The notes under the pieces are model-generated. The model was not told the DNA's origin. It ran no database searches and saw nothing but the letters and a program-made list of their open reading frames with translations. Below are positions 7,135 through 16,753 of a stretch of DNA of 54,643 bases, piece after piece (position 1 is the stretch's first letter; every line of letters starts with the position of its first letter). The position numbers were made by a program, and so were the translations under genes. Where the stretch lies: NCBI GenBank assembly GCA_045536775.1, contig JAZSOD010000004.1, positions 1 through 54,643 of the forward strand. The letters are read 5' to 3'. The DNA comes from UBA4717 sp045536775 (lineage in GTDB: Bacteria; Bacillota; Clostridia; Oscillospirales; CAG-272).

Positions 7135-9681
7135 ATGAAGAATATTCTTATCATTGACGGAAACAGCATATTAAACAGGGCGTTTTACGGTATCAGACCG
7201 CTTACAACAAAGGACGGTCTTCCGACGAACGCTTTATATGGATATGTAAATATTCTTTTGAAGAATTTAGATACACTTAAGCCCGAATATGCGGTTGTAG
7301 CCTTCGATCTGAAGTCGCCTACTTTCCGTCATAAAGAGTATTCCGGATACAAAGCCGGAAGGCATGCTATGCCCGACGAGCTGGCAGTCCAGTTACCGAT
7401 CGCCAAAGAAATTTCAAAGCTCCTCGGCTTTACCGTACTTTCTCTCGAAGGATATGAAGCGGACGATATAATCGGTACTGTTGCAGGTTTTGCTAATAGT
7501 GATTCCGGTACGTTTTCATACGTTCTGACTGGAGACCGCGATTCTCTCCAACTTATCTCAGAGTCGACTAACGTCCTACTCGCAGGCAATACCGACACGG
7601 TAAAATTTGATACAGAAGCCTTTGCAGATAAGTACGGGGTAAGACCCGAACAATTTGTAGACGTTAAAGCACTTATGGGAGACTCTTCTGATAATATACC
7701 GGGAGTCGCGGGAATTGGCGAAAAAACCGCAATTAAACTTATCTCCGAATTCACAACGCTTGACGGTATTTATGAAAACATAGACTCTCCTACTATTGCA
7801 AACGGAGTAAGAAATAAGTTAATTGCCGATAAGGAAAATGCATATCTTTCAAGAATGCTTGCGAGAATTATCAGAGATGTGCCGGTCGGTGTGTCTCTGG
7901 ATGATATAATGTATAGCGGATTTGATAAGTCTGCGCTTTTGGAAAAATTCAAAACACTTGAGTTTGGCGGATTTATAAAACGGCTCTCTCTTGATAAGGA
8001 AAGTACCGAAGTGTCTCCTGCAGATACCAAAACAATTAAACGCAAAATTTCCGAAGTCACATATGAAAAACTGTCAAAAACAGCTGAAAATTCTCTCATT
8101 TTTGGACTTGGCATTACAGAGCTCCTTGGAAGTATTGAATTGTCAATATCGATAGACGGAGCGAACGTCCTTGTGACTGCCGTTGAAGCTGAGATTGCAT
8201 CAGAATTCGTCGCCAAAAACGGTTTTAAGGCCGTTGTATATGATTCAAAAAGGATATATCATTTCCTTTCGCTTGATCCCGACTTAAAATTTGGCTTTGA
8301 CGTTAAACTTGCCGCTTACGTTGCAGATTCATCGGAGGGAAAGTACGAACCCGAGAGACTGGCGCTAAAATATCTCGCAGAAACAGGAGAATTTAGCGAA
8401 GATGACGCAGCACTTCTTTACAGACTCCACGATCCGATAAAAGAGCTACTCAAGTCTACATCATCACTTAAACTTCTTGAAGAAATCGAACAGCCGTTAG
8501 CGGGTGTTCTTTACGACATGGAAGCAAGAGGCTTTAAGATAGATACCTTGGGTCTTACTGAATTTGGCAATAACCTCAGAATCCTTTCGGATACACTCGC
8601 AGAAGAAATATATATTTCTGCAGGCGAAAAATTCAATATAAACTCACCAAAGCAGTTAGGAGAAATACTGTTCGGCAAACTTGGTATGCCCGGCGGCAAA
8701 AAGACCAAAAGCGGCTATTCCACAAGTGCTGAAATTCTCGAAAAGCTCGCACCCTATAATCCAATAATAAAGCTTATACTCGACTACAGGCAAATAACAA
8801 AGCTTAAAAGCACTTACGCCGACGCGCTTGTACAGCTGACGGATGACGAATCGAGGATACACTCAAGCTTTAATCAGACTGTCACCGCAACTGGAAGACT
8901 TTCGTCGACCGAGCCTAACCTGCAAAACATTCCGATAAGAACTCCCCTCGGACGTGAGCTCAGGAAATTTTTCATACCCAAAGATGGATACGTTATCATT
9001 GATGCTGATTACTCGCAGATTGAGCTGAGACTTCTTGCGGAAATCGCCGATGATGACACTATGATAAACGCATTCATAAACAATATAGACATCCACTCTC
9101 TGACAGCTTCGCAGGTATTCGCCGTTCCAATAGATGAAGTAACGTCTGATATGAGAAAAAGAGCCAAGGCTGTCAACTTCGGAATCGTATACGGGATTGG
9201 CGATTTCTCTCTTTCACAAGACATTCATGTTACCAAAAAAGAGGCTGCCGAATATATCACAAGCTACAAGCACAAGTATCCCAAAATAGAGCAATATCTT
9301 GAAAGGGTAATAAAAGAGGGGTACGAGAACGGATACGTTACCACTCAGTTTGGACGCAGACGTTATATTCCCGAGCTTACATCATCAAAAATGATGCTTA
9401 AGAAGTTTGGCGAACGAGTCGCCATGAACAGTCCGATACAAGGCACTGCGGCCGATATTATGAAAATTGCTATGATCAACACCTTCAAAGCTCTGAAGGA
9501 AGCTAAGATAGATGCTCATATAATACTGCAAGTCCACGACGAGCTCATAATAGAAGCTTCAGAGGCTTGTGCTGAATCTGCCAAAGGTATCCTCAAGAGA
9601 GAAATGGAAAATGCCGTTAAAACGAAAGTTCCGCTCGTGGCAGAGGTCAGCGTCGGCAAGTGCTGGTTTGACTGCAAATAA
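7135..9681 (+). CDS. polA: DNA polymerase I
   Basis: Family A DNA polymerase of 848 residues for Okazaki-fragment processing and repair synthesis. The N-terminal 5'-3' exonuclease opens with IIDGNSILNRAFYG and contains YEADDIIG and GDSSDNIPGVAGIGEKTA. The polymerase domain has motif A (DADYSQIELRLLAE), motif B (RKRAKAVNFGIVYG) and motif C (QVHDELI). The middle domain (about 310-410) lacks the D-x-E and other acidic residues of an active 3'-5' exonuclease, so proofreading is probably absent, as in Bacillus and Taq enzymes. The ATG at 7135 follows GAGGTGGAG and lies downstream of the predicted transcription start. ruvC follows 32 bases after. Confidence 0.97.
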   Translation: MKNILIIDGNSILNRAFYGIRPLTTKDGLPTNALYGYVNILLKNLDTLKPEYAVVAFDLKSPTFRHKEYSGYKAGRHAMPDELAVQLPIAKEISKLLGFTVLSLEGYEADDIIGTVAGFANSDSGTFSYVLTGDRDSLQLISESTNVLLAGNTDTVKFDTEAFADKYGVRPEQFVDVKALMGDSSDNIPGVAGIGEKTAIKLISEFTTLDGIYENIDSPTIANGVRNKLIADKENAYLSRMLARIIRDVPVGVSLDDIMYSGFDKSALLEKFKTLEFGGFIKRLSLDKESTEVSPADTKTIKRKISEVTYEKLSKTAENSLIFGLGITELLGSIELSISIDGANVLVTAVEAEIASEFVAKNGFKAVVYDSKRIYHFLSLDPDLKFGFDVKLAAYVADSSEGKYEPERLALKYLAETGEFSEDDAALLYRLHDPIKELLKSTSSLKLLEEIEQPLAGVLYDMEARGFKIDTLGLTEFGNNLRILSDTLAEEIYISAGEKFNINSPKQLGEILFGKLGMPGGKKTKSGYSTSAEILEKLAPYNPIIKLILDYRQITKLKSTYADALVQLTDDESRIHSSFNQTVTATGRLSSTEPNLQNIPIRTPLGRELRKFFIPKDGYVIIDADYSQIELRLLAEIADDDTMINAFINNIDIHSLTASQVFAVPIDEVTSDMRKRAKAVNFGIVYGIGDFSLSQDIHVTKKEAAEYITSYKHKYPKIEQYLERVIKEGYENGYVTTQFGRRRYIPELTSSKMMLKKFGERVAMNSPIQGTAADIMKIAMINTFKALKEAKIDAHIILQVHDELIIEASEACAESAKGILKREMENAVKTKVPLVAEVSVGKCWFDCK

Positions 9682-9713
9682 TTAAAGTACAGACTATTTT
9701 TCAGGAGAATCCA

Positions 9714-10214
9714 ATGAAAATACTTGGAATCGACCCGGGTCTCGCTATAGTTGGATACGGAGTGATAGATTATAAGTCTCCTAAATTCACGACTCTTGAT
9801 CACGGGGCTATACTGACACCGGCAAACACCAACGTTGAGGACCGGTTGATCTCAATATACGATCAGCTTGATGAGCTTATAAAAACTCACAAGCCCGACG
9901 CCGTGGCTGTTGAAGAATTGTTTTTTAATACAAATCAGAAGACCGTTATTACAGTTGCAGAATCAAGAGGGGTCATTTTGCTTTGCTGTAAGAAAAATAA
10001 CGTTCCTCTATTTGAATATACGCCTTTGCAAGTAAAACAGTCTGTTGTAGGCTACGGAAGAGCTGACAAAAAGCAAATAATCCATATGGTCAAGCTTTTA
10101 TTGAAGCTTGAAAATCCCCCCAAGCTCGACGATACCTGTGATGCTCTGGCAATCGCGATATGCCACGCAAACTGTTCAAACTCAAGAATACAAAACTTTT
10201 TTAACAAGCGATAA
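9714..10214 (+). CDS. ruvC: Holliday junction resolvase RuvC
   Basis: Endonuclease of 166 residues that cuts Holliday junctions together with the RuvAB branch-migration motor. The RNase H-like fold opens with ILGIDPGLAIVGYGVIDY, which holds the first catalytic aspartate. VEELFFNTNQKT carries the catalytic glutamate, and DDTCDALAIAICH carries the last two aspartates. Length is normal. A weak AGGAG precedes the ATG. It is followed after 11 bases by ruvA, giving the complete resolvasome ruvC-ruvA-ruvB downstream of polA. Confidence 0.97.
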   Translation: MKILGIDPGLAIVGYGVIDYKSPKFTTLDHGAILTPANTNVEDRLISIYDQLDELIKTHKPDAVAVEELFFNTNQKTVITVAESRGVILLCCKKNNVPLFEYTPLQVKQSVVGYGRADKKQIIHMVKLLLKLENPPKLDDTCDALAIAICHANCSNSRIQNFFNKR

Positions 10215-10225
10215 ACGGAGGAAAT

Positions 10226-10837
10226 ATGATCTATTTTATAAAAGGAGAGCTTCTTACCACAGAGCCCGGTGCAATAATTGTTGACACAGGGTCGATCGCA
10301 TATAAGCTTTTCGTAAGCGACAACACAATAGCCGCATTTGCATCTAAAATGGGTTCAGAGATAAGGGTATATACCTATCTCTCGGTTAGAGAAGACGCTA
10401 TGGATCTTTACGGTTTCCATTCTCTTGAAGAAAAAAACACTTTTAATATGCTCATTTCCGTTTCGGGTGTCGGACCCAAAGCTGCTCTTGCCATTCTTTC
10501 GATCATGACACCTTCTGTATTCGCTATGGCCGTTAATTCCGGTGATGCCAAAGCGATCTCTAAGGCAAACGGAGTCGGTCCAAAGACTGCCGCAAGAGTG
10601 ATTCTCGAACTCAAAGACAAGCTCACAAAGGAACTTGGAAACATTACTGTCATCGAAAGCGTAGCCGAGACGCTAAAATCAAGCAAAGATATGAGCAAGT
10701 ATTCCGATGCGCTGAATGCACTGATAGTGCTCGGCTATTCAAGAACAGAAGCCGCTAATGCGATGAAAGGACTCGATTACCCTTCCCTTTCACTTGAAGA
10801 TTTAATTACTGCTGCGCTTAAAAATCTCATCAAATAG
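10226..10837 (+). CDS. ruvA: Holliday junction DNA helicase subunit RuvA
   Basis: Tetrameric Holliday junction-binding protein of 203 residues that loads RuvB. An N-terminal OB fold (YFIKGELLTTEPGAIIVDTG) is followed by two helix-hairpin-helix motifs (ISVSGVGPKAALAIL and ANGVGPKTAARVILELKDK). A C-terminal three-helix domain of about 50 residues that contacts RuvB includes LIVLGYSRTEAANAM. The ATG follows CGGAGG. It is ten bases from ruvB and co-transcribed with it. Confidence 0.97.
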   Translation: MIYFIKGELLTTEPGAIIVDTGSIAYKLFVSDNTIAAFASKMGSEIRVYTYLSVREDAMDLYGFHSLEEKNTFNMLISVSGVGPKAALAILSIMTPSVFAMAVNSGDAKAISKANGVGPKTAARVILELKDKLTKELGNITVIESVAETLKSSKDMSKYSDALNALIVLGYSRTEAANAMKGLDYPSLSLEDLITAALKNLIK

Positions 10838-10847
10838 GAGACTCTAA

Positions 10848-11909
10848 ATGGAAGATTTTGAATTTGATTACGAAAACAGAATAGTTTCCACCGAGTATAA
10901 ATCCGAGGATGGAGAAAGTGAAAAGAGCTTGCGCCCCGAATCGCTAACGGAATACATAGGTCAAGAGAAAGCCAAGGACAGCCTTAAGGTTTACATCGAA
11001 GCGGCTAAGCAAAGGGGAGACGTGCTTGACCACGTATTGCTATACGGACCTCCCGGTCTCGGAAAAACAACGTTATCCGCAATAATTGCGAACGAGCTTG
11101 GAGTAAACATCCGCGTAACGTCAGGTCCCGCTATCGAAAAGCAGGGAGACCTTGCGGCACTTCTTACAAATCTCAACGATAACGACGTGTTATTCATTGA
11201 CGAAATTCACCGCCTATCAAGGCAGGTTGAAGAAATACTTTATCCTGCTATGGAGGATTTTGCTCTTGACATAATAATAGGAAAGGGACCGTCTGCTCAA
11301 AGCATACACCTTCCCATACCTAAGTTCACCTTGATTGGTGCAACGACCCGCGCGGGACAGCTTACAACTCCTTTACGCGACAGATTTGGTGTACTCCTCA
11401 AGCTTGAGCTTTATACAGTTGAGGAGCTCGGGGAGATTGTAAGAAGAAGTGCAGGAATACTCGGAGTTCCGATAGACTACGAAGGCTCGCTTGAAATTGC
11501 ATCCCGTTCTCGAGGAACACCGCGTATTGCCAACAGACTGTTAAAACGAGTAAGAGATTTCGCACAGGTAAAATACGACGGTTCTATAACACTTAAAACA
11601 GCTTCAGCGGCACTGAATATGCTCGAAATAGACGAACTTGGTCTTGATAATACCGATAGAAAAATGCTCGAAACCATAATACACGCATACGGCGGAGGTC
11701 CGGTCGGACTTGAAACTCTCGCCGCAACGGTAGGTGAAGAGGCCATAACAATTGAAGACGTTTACGAACCTTATCTGTTGCAAATAGGATTTCTCAGCAG
11801 AACACCTCGAGGCAGATGCGTTACAAAGCTTGCTTACGACCATCTTAACATTCCCTACAACGCACCGCGTGAACAAATGACCTATTTTGATGACGATGAT
11901 AAGAACTGA
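10848..11909 (+). CDS. ruvB: Holliday junction branch migration ATPase RuvB
   Basis: AAA+ motor of 353 residues that drives branch migration on RuvA-bound junctions. Visible elements are the N-terminal LRPESLTEYIGQEKAK, Walker A GPPGLGKTTL, Walker B FIDEIHRL, sensor-1 region IGATTRAG, the TPLRDRFG arginine-finger segment, and the C-terminal winged helix with GGGPVGLETLA and FLSRTPRGR. Length is normal. GGAG lies 7 bases before the ATG. It is third in the ruvCAB set. Confidence 0.98.
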   Translation: MEDFEFDYENRIVSTEYKSEDGESEKSLRPESLTEYIGQEKAKDSLKVYIEAAKQRGDVLDHVLLYGPPGLGKTTLSAIIANELGVNIRVTSGPAIEKQGDLAALLTNLNDNDVLFIDEIHRLSRQVEEILYPAMEDFALDIIIGKGPSAQSIHLPIPKFTLIGATTRAGQLTTPLRDRFGVLLKLELYTVEELGEIVRRSAGILGVPIDYEGSLEIASRSRGTPRIANRLLKRVRDFAQVKYDGSITLKTASAALNMLEIDELGLDNTDRKMLETIIHAYGGGPVGLETLAATVGEEAITIEDVYEPYLLQIGFLSRTPRGRCVTKLAYDHLNIPYNAPREQMTYFDDDDKN

Positions 11910-11923
11910 TTTGGAGATAAACT

Positions 11924-12799
11924 ATGTGGAAAGCCGATAAATGGCAGGAATACGAACTTATAGACACCTCAGACGGTGAAAGACTTGAACGATGGGGCAA
12001 ATATATACTTGTAAGACCCGACCCTCAGGTGATATGGAAAAACGTCAAGAGTGATAAAAGATGGAAAACTGCCGACGCAACGTATAAGCGTTCCCCGGCA
12101 GGCGGCGGAGCTTGGAAAGCATCCTCTTTGCCTGAGGAGTGGCGTATTAAGTATGAAAGCTTGGGCCTGAATTTCGTAATTAAGCCGACAGGCTTCAAGC
12201 ACACTGGCCTTTTTCCCGAACAAGCTGTTAATTGGGAATGGTTCTCCGATCTTATCAAGTCTGCGGGAAGACCTATAAAAGTTCTCAATCTTTTTGCATA
12301 TACGGGTGGTGCTACGGTTGCCTGTGCAAAGGCGGGGGCCTCGGTATGCCACGTTGACGCTTCCAAGGGCATGGTGCAGCAGGCTAAAACAAACGCCGCT
12401 CTTTCGGGTGTGGCTGACGCTCCGATCAGATATATTGTTGACGATTGCAAAAAGTTTATCGAACGCGAGATAAGACGTGGAAATAAATACGATGCTATAA
12501 TTATGGACCCTCCGTCGTACGGCAGAGGTCCATCGGGAGAGCTTTGGAAGCTCGAGGAAAGCATCGGCGAATTCATAAGACTCGCCGCCGATGTAATGTC
12601 TGATGCTCCCCTGTTTTTCCTTCTTAATTCTTATACGACGGGACTATCGGCTTCGACGATGGGATATATGCTTGACCTCACTCTTAAACCGCGCTTCGGA
12701 GGTCAGGTCATCTCTGATGAGATAGGCATTCCCGTAAAAACTACAGGTTCCGCACTTCCCTGCGGTTCGAGCTCGAGATGGACGGCAAAAAATGAGTAA
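11924..12799 (+). CDS. Class I SAM-dependent methyltransferase, RlmI/RlmK-like
   Basis: Predicted RNA methyltransferase of 291 residues. The SAM-binding region shows motif I VLNLFAYTGGATVACAKAGA, an acidic residue after motif I (VCHVDASKGMV), and a catalytic-type DPPSYGRG motif, as in 23S rRNA cytosine-5 and guanine-N methyltransferases of the RlmI/RlmK group. No N-terminal PUA domain is visible; the first 90 residues are instead a short beta-rich region. The exact RNA target cannot be assigned. GGAG precedes the ATG. Its last 8 bases overlap the start of ecfA1, which suggests translational coupling in the long operon. Confidence 0.82.
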   Translation: MWKADKWQEYELIDTSDGERLERWGKYILVRPDPQVIWKNVKSDKRWKTADATYKRSPAGGGAWKASSLPEEWRIKYESLGLNFVIKPTGFKHTGLFPEQAVNWEWFSDLIKSAGRPIKVLNLFAYTGGATVACAKAGASVCHVDASKGMVQQAKTNAALSGVADAPIRYIVDDCKKFIEREIRRGNKYDAIIMDPPSYGRGPSGELWKLEESIGEFIRLAADVMSDAPLFFLLNSYTTGLSASTMGYMLDLTLKPRFGGQVISDEIGIPVKTTGSALPCGSSSRWTAKNE

Positions 12800-13667
12800 A
12801 AAACCATTTATAGAAATAAATAACCTTGTGTTTTCGTACGATGATGAGAACGCTCACGTTCCTGCGATAAAAAAACTCGACCTTACAATAGAAAAAGGCA
12901 GTTTCGTTGCGGTCCTCGGACACAACGGCTCGGGTAAATCAACCCTCGCTAAGCTGTTAAACTTGATTTTGACACCAACGAGCGGTGAAATATATATTGA
13001 CGGCATGCTCATCACAAGAGACGATCTGAGGGATGAAGATATTTTGTCTGTGAGACGCAAGATCGGTATGGTTTTCCAAAATCCTGATAATCAGCTTGTT
13101 GCAACTATTGTTGAAGAGGATATCGCGTTCGGTCCGGAAAATCTCGGAATTCCTCCTCACGAAATTCGCGAGCGTGTTGATAATGCGCTCAAAACCGTAG
13201 GCATGACAGAATACAAGCGACATTCGCCTCATCAGTTGTCAGGCGGTCAAAAGCAACGTGTTGCTATCGCGGGAATAATTGCAATGATGCCCGAATGCAT
13301 AGTTTTTGATGAATCAACAGCTATGTTAGACCCTGCCGGTCGCGCCGAAGTCATGGATACAATACAAAAGCTCAACCGTGAGCAAGGTATTACAGTTCTT
13401 CATATAACTCACTATATGAACGAAGCTCTCCTTGCCGACAGAGTGATTGTAATGAACGAAGGTGAGCTAATTCTCGATGGAACGCCAAACGAAGTGTTCA
13501 AAAACGTAGACGCAATAAGAAAAGCGGGACTTGACGTTCCGCAACAATACGAACTGATCGACGAGCTAAGACGCCTCGGATACGACGTAACAGTACCCGA
13601 AACTCTCGATATTAAAGATTGTGCAAACTCAATATACGATTTTTATCAAAAGAAAGTAAAATCATGA
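12792..13667 (+). CDS. ecfA1: ECF transporter ATPase EcfA1
   Basis: First ATPase of an energy-coupling factor transporter, which powers vitamin or metal uptake through separately encoded substrate-binding S components. The 291-residue product has Walker A GHNGSGKST, Q-loop MVFQNPDNQ, ABC signature LSGGQKQRVAIAG, Walker B CIVFDESTAMLDP and an H-loop (LHITHYM). It is followed by ecfA2 with a 4-base ATGA overlap, then ecfT and truA. No S component is in the window, so the module is probably shared by several, as in group II ECF systems. Confidence 0.95.
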   Translation: MSKKPFIEINNLVFSYDDENAHVPAIKKLDLTIEKGSFVAVLGHNGSGKSTLAKLLNLILTPTSGEIYIDGMLITRDDLRDEDILSVRRKIGMVFQNPDNQLVATIVEEDIAFGPENLGIPPHEIRERVDNALKTVGMTEYKRHSPHQLSGGQKQRVAIAGIIAMMPECIVFDESTAMLDPAGRAEVMDTIQKLNREQGITVLHITHYMNEALLADRVIVMNEGELILDGTPNEVFKNVDAIRKAGLDVPQQYELIDELRRLGYDVTVPETLDIKDCANSIYDFYQKKVKS

Positions 13668-14515
13668 ACGCTATTGAACTAACCAACGTATCATACACAT
13701 ACAGCCCTGATACACCGTTCAAAAAGCTTGCTTTAGACAACGTAACGCTATCTATAAGAGCGGGTGTAACTACGGGACTTATGGGGCATACTGGATCGGG
13801 TAAATCGACCTTGGTACAGCTTATAAACGGACTTCTAAAGCCCGATTCGGGAACTGTAAAGGTGCTCGGACAGGATATTTGGGAAAATCCAAAGGAAATC
13901 CACAAGCTTCGTTTCAAAGTGGGACTCGTATTTCAGTATCCCGAATATCAGCTGTTTGAAGAAACTGTCCGACGCGACATAGCATTCGGTCCATCTAATA
14001 TGAAACTCGCATCTGATGAAATAGACAGAAGAGTCCAAACAGCCGCACAGCTTTGCGGTCTCGACAAAGCTACACTTGAAAAATCGCCGTTCGATCTTTC
14101 GGGCGGTCAAAAACGCCGTGTAGCTATTGCCGGAGTAATGGCCATGATGCCGGATATACTCATACTTGACGAGCCTGCCGCAGGCCTTGATCCAAGAGGA
14201 CGTGAAGAAATACTTAGCGGTATATCACAATTCAGAAAAGAAAACAACTCAACCGTAATAATAGTAAGTCACAGCATGGAGGATATGGCAAAATATTCCG
14301 ATGATATAGTAGTTATGGAAAACGCCGGTGTTTGTATGAGAGGCTCTAAAGACGAGATCTTCAAACAAACCGAACTGCTAACGTCAGTTGGACTTGACGT
14401 ACCTACAATATCTAAGTTATCAAAAGAACTTACCGCGCTGGGTCTGCCTCTTGATAGTGGGCATTATAGCGTTAAAACTTGCGTATCCGCGCTTGCTAAA
14501 ATATTTAATAATTAA
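13664..14515 (+). CDS. ecfA2: ECF transporter ATPase EcfA2
   Basis: Second ATPase of the same transporter, 283 residues from the ATG that overlaps the ecfA1 stop codon. An earlier in-frame start would run 45 bases into ecfA1 without a good ribosome site. Motifs are Walker A GHTGSGKST, Q-loop LVFQYPEYQ, signature LSGGQKRRVAIAG, Walker B ILILDEPAAGLDP and H-loop IIVSHSM. EcfA1 and EcfA2 form the heterodimeric motor bound to EcfT. Confidence 0.95.
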   Translation: MNAIELTNVSYTYSPDTPFKKLALDNVTLSIRAGVTTGLMGHTGSGKSTLVQLINGLLKPDSGTVKVLGQDIWENPKEIHKLRFKVGLVFQYPEYQLFEETVRRDIAFGPSNMKLASDEIDRRVQTAAQLCGLDKATLEKSPFDLSGGQKRRVAIAGVMAMMPDILILDEPAAGLDPRGREEILSGISQFRKENNSTVIIVSHSMEDMAKYSDDIVVMENAGVCMRGSKDEIFKQTELLTSVGLDVPTISKLSKELTALGLPLDSGHYSVKTCVSALAKIFNN

Positions 14516-14550
14516 CTTTTAATTCATAGCCCGATGGGCTTGGAGATATT

Positions 14551-15366
14551 ATGATAAAAGATATTACTCTCGGACAGTTCTTTCCGGGTAATTCTCTGCT
14601 ACACAAGCTTGATCCGAGAATAAAAATAATACTTGCAATAATTTTTATTGCAATAGTTTTTCTAGCAAAAACGCCTTTTGCTTACGCTGAAATCTTTTTA
14701 TTTGCTTTGATTTTGATTATCGTTTCGGGTATATCCATCAAAACAATTCTGAAAAGTATGAAGCCATTGGTGTTTATTCTGATATTTACGTCCGTACTAA
14801 ACATTTTTTGGACGGCAGGCGAAAACCTGTTAGTAGCAATTGGTCCGGTAAAAATATACGCCGAGGGCGTTATGTTTGCAATATTTATGGTAATCAGAAT
14901 TACTGTGCTTCTGGTCTCAACCACCGTAATTCTGACGTATACAACCTCACCGATAATGCTGACTGACGGAATAGAGAGACTTCTCTCTCCTCTAAAGGTC
15001 TTCAAGGTTCCTGTTCACGAGTTTTCACTTATGATGACTATTGCTCTCAGATTTATTCCAACGCTTATTGAAGAAACCGATAAAATTATGTCAGCTCAAA
15101 AAGCGAGAGGTGCTGATTTTTCAAGTGGAAGTCTTGTTGACAGAGCAAAGGCACTTATACCCGTACTGATACCCTTGTTTGTATCTGCATTCAGACGCGC
15201 AGACGAACTTGCAACTGCAATGGAATGCAGATGCTATCACGGAGGAGAGGGACGTACTAAAATGACCGTTTCTCGCATATCCTCTCTTGATGTTATCTCG
15301 CTTATTGTATTTATTGGTTCCGGTTTAGCAATAATACTTACAAACAATCTGACGACAGGAATTTAA
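14551..15366 (+). CDS. ecfT: ECF transporter transmembrane subunit EcfT
   Basis: Membrane coupling protein of 271 residues. Hydrophobic helices cover about 25-65, 70-90, 105-130 and 245-265. The two coupling-helix motifs that contact the ATPases are AQKARGADF (about 186-194) and AMECRCYHGG (about 224-233), the expected Ala-Arg-Gly pair with the second diverged. The N-terminus has HKLDPRIKI, typical of the family. GGAG lies 5 bases before the ATG, and a short AGCCC-GAT-GGGCT hairpin lies just ahead of it. Confidence 0.95.
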   Translation: MIKDITLGQFFPGNSLLHKLDPRIKIILAIIFIAIVFLAKTPFAYAEIFLFALILIIVSGISIKTILKSMKPLVFILIFTSVLNIFWTAGENLLVAIGPVKIYAEGVMFAIFMVIRITVLLVSTTVILTYTTSPIMLTDGIERLLSPLKVFKVPVHEFSLMMTIALRFIPTLIEETDKIMSAQKARGADFSSGSLVDRAKALIPVLIPLFVSAFRRADELATAMECRCYHGGEGRTKMTVSRISSLDVISLIVFIGSGLAIILTNNLTTGI

Positions 15367-15368
15367 TA

Positions 15369-16148
15369 ATGAAATTCATATTAGAACTCAGCTTTCTTGG
15401 AACACACTTTTCCGGTTATCAGGTTCAACCGGGAAAACGAACGGTTCAATCAACACTTCAAGACGCAATAGAAAAGCTTTTCGGTAAAAGATACGACGTT
15501 AAGGGCTGCAGCAGGACGGATAGCGGTGTTCATGCAAACGTATTCTACGTAACCTTTGATCTACCTGACGGCACGTCATCGATAACAGTGGATAAAATGC
15601 CGCCTGCTTTCAATTCCGTATTACCCGATGATATATCAGTAAAAGCCGCAGCAATAGTAGATGATAATTTTCATGTAAGGCACAACGTTATATTCAAAGA
15701 ATATATATATATTATAAATAATTCTGTTTTTCGCGATCCATTCACTCAAGGCAGAGCTTATCATTTTCCAAAGCATCTATGTTGCAACGATATTGCAAAA
15801 ATGAATAAAGCTGCGCAGTTCATTGTTGGGAAACACGATTTCGCCTGTTTTATGTCAAGCGGTTCCGGTGTTGAAGATACGGTAAGAAACGTAAAATATC
15901 TTAATGTTACAAAGGATGACGACATTATCACCATACGCATCGCAGCTGACGGTTTCTTATACAATATGGTAAGAATTATATCAGGCACTCTCCTTGATGT
16001 CGGAAGAGGCAAGACGTCTCCCGATGACATTAATGCAATGTTAGAGTCGCTTGACCGCGCTAAATCCGGCACCACTTTGCCCGCTTGCGGTCTGTACTTA
16101 AATAAAGTAATATTTGACAGACAGGTCTTCGGAAGGAGTATAAAATGA
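15369..16148 (+). CDS. truA: tRNA pseudouridine(38-40) synthase TruA
   Basis: Enzyme of 259 residues that isomerises uridines 38-40 in the tRNA anticodon arm. The catalytic aspartate is in GCSRTDSGVHA (about 46-56). Other family segments are LSFLGTHFSGYQVQPG near the N-terminus, FHVRHNVIFKEYIY and FLYNMVRIISGTLLDVGRGK. It sits two bases after ecfT, the classical ecfA1-ecfA2-ecfT-truA order of Firmicutes. Its stop overlaps the mntP start by 4 bases (ATGA). Confidence 0.97.
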   Translation: MKFILELSFLGTHFSGYQVQPGKRTVQSTLQDAIEKLFGKRYDVKGCSRTDSGVHANVFYVTFDLPDGTSSITVDKMPPAFNSVLPDDISVKAAAIVDDNFHVRHNVIFKEYIYIINNSVFRDPFTQGRAYHFPKHLCCNDIAKMNKAAQFIVGKHDFACFMSSGSGVEDTVRNVKYLNVTKDDDIITIRIAADGFLYNMVRIISGTLLDVGRGKTSPDDINAMLESLDRAKSGTTLPACGLYLNKVIFDRQVFGRSIK

Positions 16149-16708
16149 CAACGTTTGAACTTTTCATACTTGCAGTAGGATTATCTATGGACGCTTTAGC
16201 GGTAGCTATATGCAAGGGTCTGTCGGTAAGACGAATGAAACCATCGCACGCAGTAATTACAGGCGCATATTTTGGCGGGTTTCAGGCTCTTATGCCCCTA
16301 ATCGGCTACATACTCGGAAAACAGTTTGAATCCCTTGTGACAAGCGTAGACCATTGGATAGGATTTATTCTACTTGGACTTATCGGTGCAAACATGATAA
16401 AGGAATCACGTTCCTGCGCGGAATGCTTGAACGATTCGTTTTCATTCAAAGTTATGTTCCCTCTTGCGGTTGCCACGAGTATAGATGCACTTGCGGTCGG
16501 AATTACATTGGCTTTCCTCAAGGTAAATATTATCACCTCCGTTCTGTTTATTGGCATTATAACATTTGCTCTTTCCGCAATAGGAGTTAAGATAGGAAAC
16601 GTGTTTGGCGCCAAATACAAATCAGCTGCCGAGTTGACCGGAGGAATAGTCCTTATTCTGATGGGAACAAAGATTTTACTTGAACACTTGGACATAATTA
16701 ATTTCTAA
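16145..16708 (+). CDS. mntP: Manganese efflux pump MntP
   Basis: Integral membrane exporter of 187 residues and about six helices that removes excess Mn2+. The two family repeats are visible as LAVGLSMDALAVAICKGL (about 10-27) and ATSIDALAVGITLAF (about 109-123), each with a membrane-embedded aspartate. No yybP-ykoY manganese riboswitch is upstream, because the start overlaps truA. Expression is therefore tied to the operon rather than to a local Mn sensor, unless an internal promoter exists. A strong terminator follows. Confidence 0.93.
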   Translation: MTTFELFILAVGLSMDALAVAICKGLSVRRMKPSHAVITGAYFGGFQALMPLIGYILGKQFESLVTSVDHWIGFILLGLIGANMIKESRSCAECLNDSFSFKVMFPLAVATSIDALAVGITLAFLKVNIITSVLFIGIITFALSAIGVKIGNVFGAKYKSAAELTGGIVLILMGTKILLEHLDIINF

Positions 16709-16745
16709 ACAGAAAAAGGTCTGCATTTGCAGACCTTTTTCTGTT
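16708..16745. terminator. Bidirectional terminator between mntP and kdgK
   Basis: A perfect 18-bp stem (16708-16725 with 16728-16745) containing AGAAAAAGGTCTGC. It has A and T runs on the two sides, so it can end transcription from both convergent genes. It includes the last base of the mntP stop codon. Confidence 0.9.
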
Positions 16746-16753
16746 TATGTAAG

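Noticed and set aside
14524..14538. AGCCC-GAT-GGGCT hairpin between ecfA2 and ecfT as a terminator
   Set aside because: The stem is only 5 bp and has no T run; the ribosome site of ecfT follows directly. At most it tunes ecfT translation.
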